Below, piece by piece: positions 41,756 to 51,129 of a stretch of 64,000 nucleotides of DNA (the first letter of the stretch is position 1; every line of letters starts with the position of its first letter). Source of the stretch: Microbacterium sp. Leaf151 (GTDB lineage Bacteria; Actinomycetota; Actinomycetes; Actinomycetales; Microbacteriaceae); assembly GCF_001424225.1 (NCBI RefSeq), contig NZ_LMOR01000004.1, positions 248,001 to 312,000 on the forward strand, read 5' to 3'. Position numbers and translations under genes: made by a program. The notes below the pieces were generated by a model that saw only the letters and a program-made list of their open reading frames with translations, ran no database searches and was not told the DNA's origin.

Positions 41756-43765
41756 ATGACCGGGCCCGACCCCTCCTCCCTGCTCCGCGACCTCGCCGGC
41801 GGCACCGCGCCCTTCGCGCTGATCGCCCGCGATGGCGCGACCGTCGAGGTACTCACCGGTGACGTCGTCGACGTCGAACTGCTCGCCGACATCCCCCTGA
41901 CGGATGCCGAAGGCGCCGCGCGCGAGGTCCTCGCCCTCGTGCCGTACCGCCAGGTGCGCGAGCGCGGCTTCGTCTGCCACGACGACGCCGCGCCGTTGCG
42001 CTGCCTCGTCATCGACGAGCGCGTCGCCGTCCCGCGCGCCGAGGCCATGGCATCCCTCCCTTCCTCCCCCGTCCCCTTGACCGGAGCCGGTTTCGACATC
42101 GCCGACGAGGAGTACGCCGACATCGTCCGTCGCGTCATCGCCGAGGAGATCGGTCGCGGCGAGGGCGCGAACTTCGTCATCCGCCGCGATTTCGTCGCCG
42201 GGGTCGACGTCGACCCGCGCATCGCCGCGCTGACGTGGTTCCGTGCGCTGCTCGAGCACGAGAAGGGCGCCTACTGGACCTTCGCCGTGGTCACCGACGG
42301 GCATATCGCGGTCGGAGCGAGCCCCGAGGCGCACGTCAGCGCCCGGGACGGCATCGTCACGATGAACCCCATCTCGGGCACGTTCCGTCACCCCGCGGGT
42401 GGGGCGACGGCCGACACGCTGGCGGAATTCCTGCGCTCGACCAAGGAGACCGAGGAGCTCTTCATGGTCGTCGACGAGGAGCTGAAGATGATGAGCGCCG
42501 TCTGCAGCGACGGCGGGCGCATCACCGGTCCGCACCTCAAGGAGATGTCGCGTCTCACGCACACCGAGTACATGCTGCGCGGGCGCAGCGATCTCGACCC
42601 CCGTGACATCCTGCGCGAGACGATGTTCGCGCCCACCGTCACCGGCTCCCCGATGAAGAACGCGTGCACGGTCATCGCCCGCCACGAGTCCACGCCGCGT
42701 GGCTACTACTCCGGTGTCGCGGCGCTGTTCACCCCGAACGGTGCGATCGAGGGGCCCACGCACGACCTCGACGCGCCGATCCTCATCCGCACCGCGTATC
42801 TCGTCGACGGACGCCTGCGTGTGCCGGTCGGCGCGACACTCGTGCGACACTCCGACCCGTACGGCGAGGTGGGCGAAACCCACGGCAAGGCCGCGGGTGT
42901 GCTCGGCGCGATCGGGGCGATCCCGCGCGACAGCGCGCCGGTCGTCCCCGCGGCGCCCGCCGACGCCGACCCCGACGCCCCCGTCGCGCCGCGCCGCCCG
43001 CTGGGAGAAGACCCCGCGATCACCGAGCTGCTGGCATCGCGCAACGACCGCCTCGCGCCGTTCTGGATGAACCCGCAGGACCCCGACGGCTCCGGACCCT
43101 TCGCCGGCCGCACGGCTCTCGTCGTGGATGCCGAGGACCGTTTCACCACGATGCTCGCGCACCAGCTTCGCCACCTCGGCCTCGACACCCGCATCGTGCA
43201 CTGGTCGGAGGTGACGGATGCCGAGATCGACGCCGCCGATCTCGTCGTCTCGGGCCCCGGTCCCGGCGACCCGCGCGACGACAGCCCGCGCATGAGCGCG
43301 ATGCGCCGTGTCGTCTCGCGCCGCCTGCACAGCCGTTCTCCGCTGCTCGCCGTGTGCCTGAGCCACCAGATCCTCGCCGACCAACTCGGCATCGACCTCG
43401 AGCCGCTCGCGCAGCCGCACCAGGGTCTGCAGAAGAGCGTCGACCTGTTCGGCGAGGATGCGTCGATCGGGTTCTACAACACCTTCACCGCGCGCGTTGC
43501 GCCCGGGACGACCGAGCGCGGCGTCTGGTTCGGAGGCGTGACGGCGAACGCGGAGACGTCGGGAGCGGAGTCACCGCGCCCCCTCGCCCTCGACCCCGAG
43601 ACGCTCACGCTCGATCTCCCCGCCGAAGTCGCGGCCGACCCCGAGACAGGTGACGTCTACGCGATGCGGGGGCGCGAGTTCGCCAGCGTGCAGGGACACC
43701 TCGAGTCGATCCTGTCGCGCGACGGCATGCGCACGTTGGAGCGCCTCATCGCCCACGCCCTCTGA
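41756..43765 (+). CDS. Fused anthranilate synthase (TrpE-TrpG type, PhzE-like)
   Basis: A 669-residue fusion. The N-terminal part (about 1-420) is a chorismate-utilising synthase with [27 protein letters not shown] and [19 protein letters not shown] blocks, closest in layout to PhzE. The C-terminal part (about 460-669) is a class I glutamine amidotransferase with nucleophile Cys534 ([12 protein letters not shown]) and QGHLESIL supplying His and Glu. Such enzymes make anthranilate or 2-amino-2-deoxyisochorismate from chorismate and glutamine. The Trp attenuator directly upstream argues for anthranilate and tryptophan supply. No phenazine genes are near. The ATG has GGAAAG upstream. Confidence 0.88.
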   Translation: MTGPDPSSLLRDLAGGTAPFALIARDGATVEVLTGDVVDVELLADIPLTDAEGAAREVLALVPYRQVRERGFVCHDDAAPLRCLVIDERVAVPRAEAMASLPSSPVPLTGAGFDIADEEYADIVRRVIAEEIGRGEGANFVIRRDFVAGVDVDPRIAALTWFRALLEHEKGAYWTFAVVTDGHIAVGASPEAHVSARDGIVTMNPISGTFRHPAGGATADTLAEFLRSTKETEELFMVVDEELKMMSAVCSDGGRITGPHLKEMSRLTHTEYMLRGRSDLDPRDILRETMFAPTVTGSPMKNACTVIARHESTPRGYYSGVAALFTPNGAIEGPTHDLDAPILIRTAYLVDGRLRVPVGATLVRHSDPYGEVGETHGKAAGVLGAIGAIPRDSAPVVPAAPADADPDAPVAPRRPLGEDPAITELLASRNDRLAPFWMNPQDPDGSGPFAGRTALVVDAEDRFTTMLAHQLRHLGLDTRIVHWSEVTDAEIDAADLVVSGPGPGDPRDDSPRMSAMRRVVSRRLHSRSPLLAVCLSHQILADQLGIDLEPLAQPHQGLQKSVDLFGEDASIGFYNTFTARVAPGTTERGVWFGGVTANAETSGAESPRPLALDPETLTLDLPAEVAADPETGDVYAMRGREFASVQGHLESILSRDGMRTLERLIAHAL

Positions 43766-43795
43766 CGACGCGCGGCCCTTCGACCCGGCGACGGC

Positions 43796-43817
43796 GAGGT
43801 GGCTGAGCCCCGTCGAG
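43796..43817. repeat. GAGGTGG-yTGAGCCC-GTCGA intergenic repeat, copy 1
   Basis: A 22-base word in the gap between two converging genes. A near-identical copy (one C fewer) is at 47040-47061, also between converging genes. Confidence 0.6.
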
Positions 43818-43901
43818 CCTGCCGCGAGACGGGGGCGACACGCCCGACGAAGCCCCGAATCGGGATGGCTGCGCGTCGTCGACGCCGCCTCGACCCGCAC
43901 G

Positions 43902-45218
43902 CTAGAGCAACTGCACCGGGTTGAAGACGTCGGCGAGGAACAGCACGCCGCCCATGCCGATGAGCAGCACGACGACGACGAAGGTCACGGGCACGAGCCT
44001 GGTGGCATCCACCGGCCGCGCGACCTTCCCGCGCAGACGCGCGATCCAGCGCTTGAGGCCGTCCCACAGAGCGACCACGACGTGCCCGCCGTCCAGCGGG
44101 AGCAGGGGGATGAGGTTGAAGACGAAGAGCGCGATGTTCAAAGCCGCCAGCAGGCCGATGATCGATTGAACCCGCGCGAGGATCGGCGCGTCGACAGCGG
44201 CGTACTCGCCCGCGAGACGGCCGGCACCCACGACGCTGAGCGGTCCATTCGGGTCGCGCGGCTGACCGGTGACGAGGTCGGCGGCGGTGTCGTAGATGCG
44301 CACCGGCAGCTGCGTCATGATCTGCGCGACGGCGCCCACCTGCTGGATCGTCGCCTCGGGACCCACCCAGATCGGCTGGGGCACGAGAGCCTGCTGAGCG
44401 CGGAGCCCCGCGAAACCGACGCTCTCGTACTCGATCGCTCCGGCGGCATCCCTCACCGGTTGTCCCTGCGCGTCGGTGACGGCGCGGTCGGTGCGCTCGG
44501 GGGTGACGGTGACCGTCTGCGTGGCACCGTCGCGCTCGATCACGACGGGAAGCGCCTGACCGGGTGCATCCTGGATGATGGCGGCCGCCTCGGCGAACGT
44601 CGACACCGCTCGACCGTCGACCGACACGACGACGTCACCCGGTTGGATGCCGGCGGCGGCCGCGGGTGCGACCGGGTCGGCCGAGGTGCAATCGGTGCGG
44701 TCCTCGCTCGCGGGGATGACGCACTGCGACACCGATGCGACGGTCGTGGTGGTGGTCGCGATGCCGATGCCGCTGACGGCGACGGCCGAGAGCACGAAGG
44801 CGAGCAGCAGGTTCATGACCGGGCCGCCGAGCATGACGACGACGCGCTTCCACACCGGCAGCTTGTAGAAGACGCGATCGTCGGCGGCGACCAGGGTCTC
44901 GGCGTTGGCGTCGCGTGCGTCCTGCACCATCGTGGCGAAGAAGCGGGAGCGACGTCTCGTCGGCTCCTCCCCCTCGGGGGCGGGTGGATACATGCCCGCC
45001 ATCGAGATGAACCCACCGAGCGGCAGGAGCTTGAATCCGTACTCGGTCTCGCCCACGCGCTTCGACCACAGGGTGGGGCCGAACCCGATCATGTACTGGC
45101 CGACGCGCACGCCGAAGAGCTTGGCGGGCAGCAGATGCCCGACCTCGTGCAGGGCGATCGAGACGGCCAGGCCGATCACGAGCACGAGCACGCCGATGAG
45201 GAAGGCGATCGCGGTCAC
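43902..45218 (-). CDS. rip1: Site-2 membrane zinc protease (RseP/Rip1 family, M50)
   Basis: A 438-residue intramembrane metalloprotease. HEVGH (His24, Glu25, His28) is in the first helix and LPLDGG (Asp376) in a late helix, together forming the zinc site. A PDZ domain lies between (about 215-300, PAAAAGIQPGDVVVSVDGRAV). Family members cut transmembrane anti-sigma factors after a first cut outside. It is part of the usual dxr-rip1-ispG order, now split by genes on the other strand. The start is taken as GTG at 45218; GGAGG lies 12 bases before, rather far. Confidence 0.93.
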   Translation of the reverse strand: MTAIAFLIGVLVLVIGLAVSIALHEVGHLLPAKLFGVRVGQYMIGFGPTLWSKRVGETEYGFKLLPLGGFISMAGMYPPAPEGEEPTRRRSRFFATMVQDARDANAETLVAADDRVFYKLPVWKRVVVMLGGPVMNLLLAFVLSAVAVSGIGIATTTTTVASVSQCVIPASEDRTDCTSADPVAPAAAAGIQPGDVVVSVDGRAVSTFAEAAAIIQDAPGQALPVVIERDGATQTVTVTPERTDRAVTDAQGQPVRDAAGAIEYESVGFAGLRAQQALVPQPIWVGPEATIQQVGAVAQIMTQLPVRIYDTAADLVTGQPRDPNGPLSVVGAGRLAGEYAAVDAPILARVQSIIGLLAALNIALFVFNLIPLLPLDGGHVVVALWDGLKRWIARLRGKVARPVDATRLVPVTFVVVVLLIGMGGVLFLADVFNPVQLL

Positions 45219-45305
45219 CCGGTGACCATACCTCCGCTCGGCTTTGAACCGCCCGTGCGACGGCGATGCGGTGTCTGTGCGGCGCCGGATGAGACAATGG
45301 ACGGG

Positions 45306-46964
45306 ATGCCGACCGACGCGCCCTCGAACCTCCCGCCCGTGCTCCGGCCGGAGCGACCGCCCCACCGCGACCTCGCGGAACTCGCCCGACGCTTCGGCGT
45401 ACGCAGCGTCGGTGACGTCGAGGGCACCACCCTGACCGGCATCACCCTCGCCACCGCCGATCTGCGCGCGGGCGAGGCTTTCGTCGCCATCCGCGGCGTC
45501 AATCGTCACGGCGCCGATTTCGCCGCGACGGCCGCCGAACGCGGTGCGGTAGCCGTCATCACCGACGCCGACGGCGCCGACATCGCCGCATCCGCCGGTC
45601 TTCCGATCGTCGTCGTCGATGACCCCCGGGCGCTGCTGGGCAACCTGTCGGCGTGGGTGTACGGCACCGGCGCCGGCGACGACCTGCCGCAGTTGCTGGC
45701 CACGACCGGCACCAACGGCAAGACGAGCGTGTCGCACCTGCTCGAGGGGATCCTCGGCCAGCTCGGCGTCGTCACGGGCCTGTCGTCGACGGCCGAGCGC
45801 CACATCGCCGGCGAGGTCATCGTCTCGCGCCTGACCACGCCCGAGGCATCCGAGTTCCACGCCCTCCTCGCCCTCATGCGCGAGCGCGGCGTCGAGGCCG
45901 TCGCAGTCGAGGTGAGCGCGCAGGCACTCACCCGCCACCGCGTCGACGGGCTCGTGTTCGACGTCGCGGGTTTCACCAACCTCACCCACGACCATCTCGA
46001 CGACTACGCCGACATGAGCGAGTACTTCGAGGCGAAGCTGCCGCTGTTCCGTTCGGATCGTTCGCGCCGGGGCGTGGTCTGCCTCGACTCCTCGGCGGGC
46101 GCCGAGATCGCCGCGCGGGCCGAGATCCCGGTCGTCACGATCATCACCCCGGCGATCGCCGAAGACCCGGCGGTCGACGCCGACTGGACGGTCGACATCG
46201 TCGATGAGCGCCAGGAGGGCACCGAGTTCACGCTTCGCGCGCGCGACGGCCGCCGTCTGACGACCGTGGTGCCGGTCATCGGTCGGCACATGGCCGCCAA
46301 CGCGGGTCTCGCGATCGTCATGCTGCTCGAGACCGGGTACGCCTGGGAGCGCCTCGTGCAGACGCTCGACGGTGGCCGCATCGACGCCTCGCTCCCCGGA
46401 CGCACGCAGCTCGTGTCCGGAGCCGAAGGACCGGCGGTCTACGTCGACTTCGGCCACTCCCCCGACGCGTTCGAGAAGACGCTCGCGGCCGTCCGCCGGG
46501 TGACCCCCGGCTCGGTGGTCATGGTCTTCGGCGCCGACGGCGATCGCGACGCCACCAAGCGCCACGACATGGGCCGCACCGCGGTGCTCGGCAGCGACAT
46601 CCTCATCATCACCGACCACCACCCCCGGCGGGAGGATCCGGATGCCATCCGCGCGGTGCTCGTCGAGGGTGCGCGCCGCGCACGCCCCGACGCCGAGATC
46701 CTCGCGTTCACGCCGCCGGAGCGCGCGATCCTCGAGGCGGTGAAGCGCGTGGGCCCGGGCGATGCGATCCTGTGGGCAGGTCCCGGCCACCAGGACTACC
46801 GCGACATCCGCGGGGTGCGCACCCCGTACTCGGCGCGGGAGCTCTCACGTCGTGCGCTGCGCGCGGCCGGCTGGCCCGTGCCCGACCCGCAGTGGCCGGT
46901 GCCCTACCCCGCCGACAGCACCCCGTCGTCCGACCCCGAGCGCCCGGTCGACTTCCCCGCGTGA
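45306..46964 (+). CDS. Mur ligase, MurE-like, outside a cell-wall cluster
   Basis: A 552-residue ATP-dependent ligase with the three MurE domains: UDP-substrate domain (about 25-105), central ATPase with the P-loop TTGTNGKTS, and a C-terminal domain. LTTPEASEFHALLALM, GFTNLTHDHLDDY and the carbamylated-lysine region YFEAKLPLF fit MurE. The amino-acid recognition motif, DNPR in diaminopimelate enzymes, reads TDHHPRREDP here. The C-terminal tail is Pro/Asp-rich. It is not next to other mur genes. ATG at 45297 is an alternative start. Function as a second, specialised Mur ligase is inference. Confidence 0.85.
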   Translation: MPTDAPSNLPPVLRPERPPHRDLAELARRFGVRSVGDVEGTTLTGITLATADLRAGEAFVAIRGVNRHGADFAATAAERGAVAVITDADGADIAASAGLPIVVVDDPRALLGNLSAWVYGTGAGDDLPQLLATTGTNGKTSVSHLLEGILGQLGVVTGLSSTAERHIAGEVIVSRLTTPEASEFHALLALMRERGVEAVAVEVSAQALTRHRVDGLVFDVAGFTNLTHDHLDDYADMSEYFEAKLPLFRSDRSRRGVVCLDSSAGAEIAARAEIPVVTIITPAIAEDPAVDADWTVDIVDERQEGTEFTLRARDGRRLTTVVPVIGRHMAANAGLAIVMLLETGYAWERLVQTLDGGRIDASLPGRTQLVSGAEGPAVYVDFGHSPDAFEKTLAAVRRVTPGSVVMVFGADGDRDATKRHDMGRTAVLGSDILIITDHHPRREDPDAIRAVLVEGARRARPDAEILAFTPPERAILEAVKRVGPGDAILWAGPGHQDYRDIRGVRTPYSARELSRRALRAAGWPVPDPQWPVPYPADSTPSSDPERPVDFPA

Positions 46965-47039
46965 GGCGGACCCGCATTCCGACGCGCATCCGGTCCCTTC
47001 GGCAGGCGCAGGGGTCTCCTCGAGGCCGTCAGCTCCCGC

Positions 47040-47061
47040 GAGGTGGTTGAGCCCGTCGAAG
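47040..47061. repeat. GAGGTGG-yTGAGCCC-GTCGA intergenic repeat, copy 2
   Basis: Copy of the word at 43796-43817, located between the converging Mur ligase gene and dxr, 25 bases past the dxr stop codon. Confidence 0.6.
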
Positions 47062-47085
47062 CCACCGTGGCATCCGGTCGCCGGG

Positions 47086-48168
47086 TCAACGCGCGGCGAT
47101 GATCTCGTCAGCCGTGCGGCGCGCCCACGCCTCGGCCTCGGCGAGGGACTCACGCGTGAGAGCCGCCGGCGCCTCGTGCCGTTCCACGACCCGTTCGATG
47201 AGCTCGACGATGTCGAGGAAGCCGAGGCGCCCCTCGTGGAACGCATCGACGGCCTGCTCGTTGGCGGCGTTGAAGACCGCCGGGAACGTCGCTCCCGCGC
47301 GCCCGACACGTTTGGCCAGGGCGACCGAGCCGAAGGCCTCCTCGTCGAGCGGCTCGAACGTCCACTGCGACGCGCGCGTCCAGTCGAGCGGGGCGCCGAC
47401 GCCCCCGATGCGGTGCGGCCAGTCGAGGCCGAGCGAGATGGGCAGGCGCATGTCGGGCGGCGAGGCCTGCGCGATGGTCGACCCGTCGACGAACTCGACC
47501 ATCGAGTGCACGATCGACTGCGGGTGCACCGTGACGTCGATGCGGTCGTAGGCGACGTCGAACAGCAGGTGCGCCTCGATGACCTCGAGGCCCTTGTTCA
47601 CGAGCGTCGCCGAGTTGGTCGTGACGACGCGACCCATGTCCCACGTCGGGTGGGCGAGCGCCTGAGCGGGGGTGACGTCGACGAGCTGTTCTCGCGAACG
47701 ACCGCGGAAGGGACCGCCGGATGCCGTCAGCACCAACCGGCGCACCTCGTGCTGCTCCCCCGAACGCAGCGCCTGCGCGATGGCGGAGTGCTCGGAGTCG
47801 ACGGGCACGATCTGGCCCGGAGCGGCGAGCGCCGTGACGAGGTCGCCGCCGACGATCAATGACTCCTTGTTGGCGAGGGCGAGCGTGCGCCCCTCTTCGA
47901 GCGCGGCGATCGTGGGTCCGAGTCCCACGGAGCCGGTGATGCCATTGAGCACCACGTCTGCCTCGACGTCGCGAACCAGCTGCTCCGCCTCGACGGCGCC
48001 CAGCGCGATGTGCTCGACGCCGAAAGCGTCGGCCTGGGCCTCGACGCCGGCGCGGTCGCTCCCCGCGGCCAACCCCACCACGTCGAAGCGGTCGGGATTG
48101 GCGCGGATGACGTCGAGTGCCTGCGTCCCGATCGAGCCGGTGGAACCGAGGATGAGGACGCGACGCAT
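47086..48168 (-). CDS. dxr: 1-deoxy-D-xylulose-5-phosphate reductoisomerase
   Basis: A 360-residue enzyme that makes MEP, the first committed step of the MEP pathway. The NADPH loop is [13 protein letters not shown], followed by [12 protein letters not shown], the metal-binding [18 protein letters not shown], and the substrate-binding [13 protein letters not shown]. It is the first gene of the dispersed dxr-rip1-ispG-proS series. Nine bases separate its start from the end of the lipoprotein FKBP gene, so the two may be co-transcribed. Confidence 0.96.
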   Translation of the reverse strand: MRRVLILGSTGSIGTQALDVIRANPDRFDVVGLAAGSDRAGVEAQADAFGVEHIALGAVEAEQLVRDVEADVVLNGITGSVGLGPTIAALEEGRTLALANKESLIVGGDLVTALAAPGQIVPVDSEHSAIAQALRSGEQHEVRRLVLTASGGPFRGRSREQLVDVTPAQALAHPTWDMGRVVTTNSATLVNKGLEVIEAHLLFDVAYDRIDVTVHPQSIVHSMVEFVDGSTIAQASPPDMRLPISLGLDWPHRIGGVGAPLDWTRASQWTFEPLDEEAFGSVALAKRVGRAGATFPAVFNAANEQAVDAFHEGRLGFLDIVELIERVVERHEAPAALTRESLAEAEAWARRTADEIIAAR

Positions 48169-48177
48169 GCCGTCAGC

Positions 48178-49146
48178 CTACTGAGCGGCTTCGGTGGCGT
48201 GCTGTACGCCGAGGATGTCCACGACGAAGACGAGCGCGGAGTTCGCCGGGATCGAGCCCGACGCCTGGTCGCCGTAGCCGTCGACGGCGGGGATCACCGC
48301 GACGACCTGGGAGCCGACCGTCTGCCCTTCGAGCGCCTTCTTGAACCCGGGCACCACGCCCGTCGTCGCGAACTGCGCCGGCTCGCCCCGGTCCCAGCTG
48401 GAGTCGAAGACGGTGCCGCCGTCGTAGAGGACGCCGGTGTACTGCACGATGACCGTGTCGCCGGGGTTGACCACGTCGCCGGAGCCCTTCCGCAGGTTCT
48501 CGATGCGCGTCTCGGCGGGCGCGGGCGTGCCGGGGACGGTGATCGTGGGTGCACCGTCGTCGGCCAAGGTCACGGTCGGCAAGCCCTCGACGGGGGCGAC
48601 TTCGGCGCCTTCGGCGCGCGTGGGCAGCTCTTCGATCGCGTCCGCGATGAGAACGAAAGCGGGCGAGCCTTCACCGAGGGCTCCCGCAGGGAAAGACGAC
48701 ACGGTTCGCGAGCCGATCGTCGCGCACTGGAGCGAGGCGCCGAAGATCTGCTGCGACGAGATGAGTGTGTCCATGCCGTCGGGCGCCGACTCGATCGACT
48801 GCAGCTGAACGGCGCCGCTCGCAGCGTCCACCAGCGTGAAGTTGGCCTTGAGCACATCGCCCGCCTGCACCTGCTCGCCGGACCCCTCGATCAGGGTGGT
48901 GCGCTGCAGCTCCGCGGGGGCGTAGGCGTCGGGAAGGGTCACGTCGACCTTCGATTGGAAGTCGCCCGCGACCGTGAGTCCCTCGGGTGCGGGGGCTTCG
49001 GCGAGGGGGGCCTGGCACTGCCCGGCGTCGGCCGTCCCGGTCGTGGCATCCGGGCTCTGCGCCTGGTCGGGTGAACCGGCGCACCCCGCCAGCAGCAACG
49101 CCGCGGCGGCGGCGACGGACAGGGAAGCGAACGGGCGGAAGCGCAC
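48178..49146 (-). CDS. FKBP-type peptidyl-prolyl isomerase, lipoprotein
   Basis: A 322-residue secreted protein. A signal peptide ends in the lipobox LLAG-Cys22. The C-terminal domain (about 220-312) is a clear FKBP (VIVQYTGVLYDGGTVFDSSWDRGE, VVPGFKKALEGQTVGSQVVAVIP). The middle region (about 65-200) looks like a degenerate first FKBP-type domain (QVQAGDVLKANFTLVDAASG). It should fold proteins outside the membrane. I chose GTG at 49146 since the lipoprotein signal begins there. It ends nine bases before dxr. Confidence 0.92.
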   Translation of the reverse strand: MRFRPFASLSVAAAAALLLAGCAGSPDQAQSPDATTGTADAGQCQAPLAEAPAPEGLTVAGDFQSKVDVTLPDAYAPAELQRTTLIEGSGEQVQAGDVLKANFTLVDAASGAVQLQSIESAPDGMDTLISSQQIFGASLQCATIGSRTVSSFPAGALGEGSPAFVLIADAIEELPTRAEGAEVAPVEGLPTVTLADDGAPTITVPGTPAPAETRIENLRKGSGDVVNPGDTVIVQYTGVLYDGGTVFDSSWDRGEPAQFATTGVVPGFKKALEGQTVGSQVVAVIPAVDGYGDQASGSIPANSALVFVVDILGVQHATEAAQ

Positions 49147-49208
49147 GGGAGACCTCTCGAAGGGAGCGGGGAAGATTCCATCTTGGCGCATTCCGCTTGG
49201 TCGCGCCT

Positions 49209-49267
49209 GGGAGTCCTCGTGCGCGCGCGGCTATCGCGCTCGGGAGTCCTCATGCGCGCGCGGGTAT
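49209..49267. repeat. 26-bp direct repeat in a divergent promoter region
   Basis: GGGAGTCCTCrTGCGCGCGCGGsTAT-type units at 49209-49234 and 49242-49267 match at 24 of 26 positions with a 33-base period (about three helical turns). They lie between the divergent FKBP lipoprotein and acyltransferase genes. Confidence 0.8.
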
Positions 49268-49290
49268 GCGGCGGCGAGTAATCTCGTCGG

Positions 49291-50040
49291 GTGAGTTCCG
49301 ACCTGCCCGCCGAACCCCCCGCAGCACGGCCGCAGCAGATGGGCGCCACCTACCTCCTCGGGCGCTCCCTCATCGCGCCGCTGGCCCGCGCCGTCTACCG
49401 ACCCCGTGTGGAGGGCCGTGAGAACGTCCCGCGCACCGGTCCCGTCATCTTCGCCAGCAACCACCTGTCGTTCATCGACTCCATCGCGATCCCGGTGGCC
49501 GCCCCCCGGCCGGTGCACTTCATGGCGAAGGCGGCGTACTTCGAGAAGTGGGCGTCGCGACAGTTCTTCACCGCGATCGGGGCCATCGGCGTCGAACGCG
49601 GAGCGGGCCAGAAAGCCCTCGAGGCCCTCGATCAGCAGCGGGCCCTGCTCGAAGACGGCCGCGCGGTGGCGTTGTACCCCGAAGGCACGCGCTCGCTCGA
49701 CGGTCGGCTGTACAAGGGCCGCACCGGCGTCGCCTTCCTGGCGCTGCAGACCGGCGCGCCCGTCGTGCCCGTGGGTCTCATCGGCACCGACGCGGTCATG
49801 CCCGTCGGCGCGAAGTTCCCGAGCACGAAGCCGCGCATCACGGTGCGCTTCGGCTCGCCGCTCGATCTGTCACCTCACGGCCCCGCGTCGTCGGGACGCG
49901 CCCGCCGCGGAGCGACCGACGAGATCATGGCCGCGATCCACGCTCTCAGCGAGCAGGAACTCGCGGGCGCCTACAACGAGGCTCCCGCGCAGAATCCGAT
50001 CGAGCGCATCAAGCAGGTCCTCCCGCACGAACGCCTCTGA
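49291..50040 (+). CDS. 1-acyl-sn-glycerol-3-phosphate acyltransferase (PlsC family)
   Basis: A 249-residue acyltransferase of phospholipid synthesis. The catalytic NHLSFID (His-x4-Asp) is near residue 59 and the substrate-binding YPEGTRS near 130. VVPVGLIGTD is a further family block. No long membrane helix is predicted; it should act at the inner face of the membrane. The start is GTG at 49291. It may be one of several PlsC paralogues, as usual in actinobacteria. Confidence 0.92.
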   Translation: MSSDLPAEPPAARPQQMGATYLLGRSLIAPLARAVYRPRVEGRENVPRTGPVIFASNHLSFIDSIAIPVAAPRPVHFMAKAAYFEKWASRQFFTAIGAIGVERGAGQKALEALDQQRALLEDGRAVALYPEGTRSLDGRLYKGRTGVAFLALQTGAPVVPVGLIGTDAVMPVGAKFPSTKPRITVRFGSPLDLSPHGPASSGRARRGATDEIMAAIHALSEQELAGAYNEAPAQNPIERIKQVLPHERL

Positions 50041-50133
50041 CCTCGCCCTCCGCACCCTTGACGCGACGGCGGCCGACGAGCATCGTCGGGTGTGCGACGG
50101 CTCGCGCCGTCGACGCCACGACGAGGAGGCACC

Positions 50134-51129
50134 GTGAAGAAGTTCGTGAACGACCCGGGCAACGTGCTGGCCGAGGCCCTACGGGGAATCGAAGCCGCCC
50201 ACCCCGAGCTGAAGGTGGATGCCGAGAACCGCGTCATCTCGCGCGCGGAGCCGACGCGAGCGGGGAAGGTCGCGCTGGTGTCGGGTGGGGGCTCCGGACA
50301 CGAGCCGCTGCACGGCGGGTTCGTGGGGCGGGGCATGCTCGATGCCGCCGCCGCCGGTGAGGTTTTCACGTCTCCGACGCCCGATCAGGTGCTCGCGGCG
50401 ACGCAGGCGGTGAATTCCGGGGCCGGGGTGCTGCACATCGTGAAGAACTACACCGGCGACGTGCTGAACTTCGAGATGGCCGCCGAACTCGCCGCCGCCG
50501 AGGGCGTGCAGGTCGAGTCGGTCGTGGTCGCCGACGACGTCGCCGTCACGGACTCCACCTGGACCGCCGGTCGCCGCGGCACCGGCACAACGGTCGTCCT
50601 CGAGAAGATCGTCGGTGCGCTGGCGGAGGAGGGGGCCGACCTCGCCGCCGTCGCCGAGCTCGCGCGGCGCGTGTCGGCCGCGGGCCGATCGATGGGCGTG
50701 GCACTGACCAGTTGCACCGTCCCCGCCGCGGGCCGCCCCACCTTCGAGCTCCCCGACGATGAGATGGAGGTCGGGGTCGGCATCCACGGCGAACCCGGTC
50801 GCTCGCGGGTGAAAATGGCGTCCGCTCACGAGATCGCGAGGCTGATGGTCGATCCCATCGTGCACGACTTCGGCGAGCCGGTGGGCCCGGCGATCGTGCT
50901 GCTGTCGGGCCTGGGCGGGACGCCGCTGATCGAGCAGTACCTGCTGTACGGCGAGATCGCACCGCTGCTGGCGGAGTACGGCGTCGAGGTGAACCGGGTG
51001 CTCGTCGGCGACTACATCACGAGCCTCGACATGGCCGGCGCCTCGCTCACCGTCGTCAAGGCCGATGACGAGATGCTGAGGCTGTGGGACGCGCCCGTCG
51101 TCACCCCCGGACTGCGGTGGGGCGCATGA
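50134..51129 (+). CDS. dhaK: Dihydroxyacetone kinase subunit DhaK
   Basis: A 331-residue DhaK. It binds dihydroxyacetone covalently through His218 (GVGIHGEPG), the same number as in E. coli, and has [14 protein letters not shown] and [12 protein letters not shown]. In the full system DhaL carries ADP and is phosphorylated by the multidomain PTS protein DhaM, then phosphorylates dihydroxyacetone on DhaK. Here dhaK is intact (GTG start, GGAGG five bases before), but the following dhaL/dhaM region is broken. It overlaps dhaL by four bases. Confidence 0.94.
   Translation: MKKFVNDPGNVLAEALRGIEAAHPELKVDAENRVISRAEPTRAGKVALVSGGGSGHEPLHGGFVGRGMLDAAAAGEVFTSPTPDQVLAATQAVNSGAGVLHIVKNYTGDVLNFEMAAELAAAEGVQVESVVVADDVAVTDSTWTAGRRGTGTTVVLEKIVGALAEEGADLAAVAELARRVSAAGRSMGVALTSCTVPAAGRPTFELPDDEMEVGVGIHGEPGRSRVKMASAHEIARLMVDPIVHDFGEPVGPAIVLLSGLGGTPLIEQYLLYGEIAPLLAEYGVEVNRVLVGDYITSLDMAGASLTVVKADDEMLRLWDAPVVTPGLRWGA

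Noticed and set aside
43650..45305. A long plus-strand frame continuous with the Mur ligase gene
   Set aside because: It runs antisense across the whole rip1 gene, is rich in Arg, Gly and His, and shows no family match; the Mur ligase proper starts near 45306.
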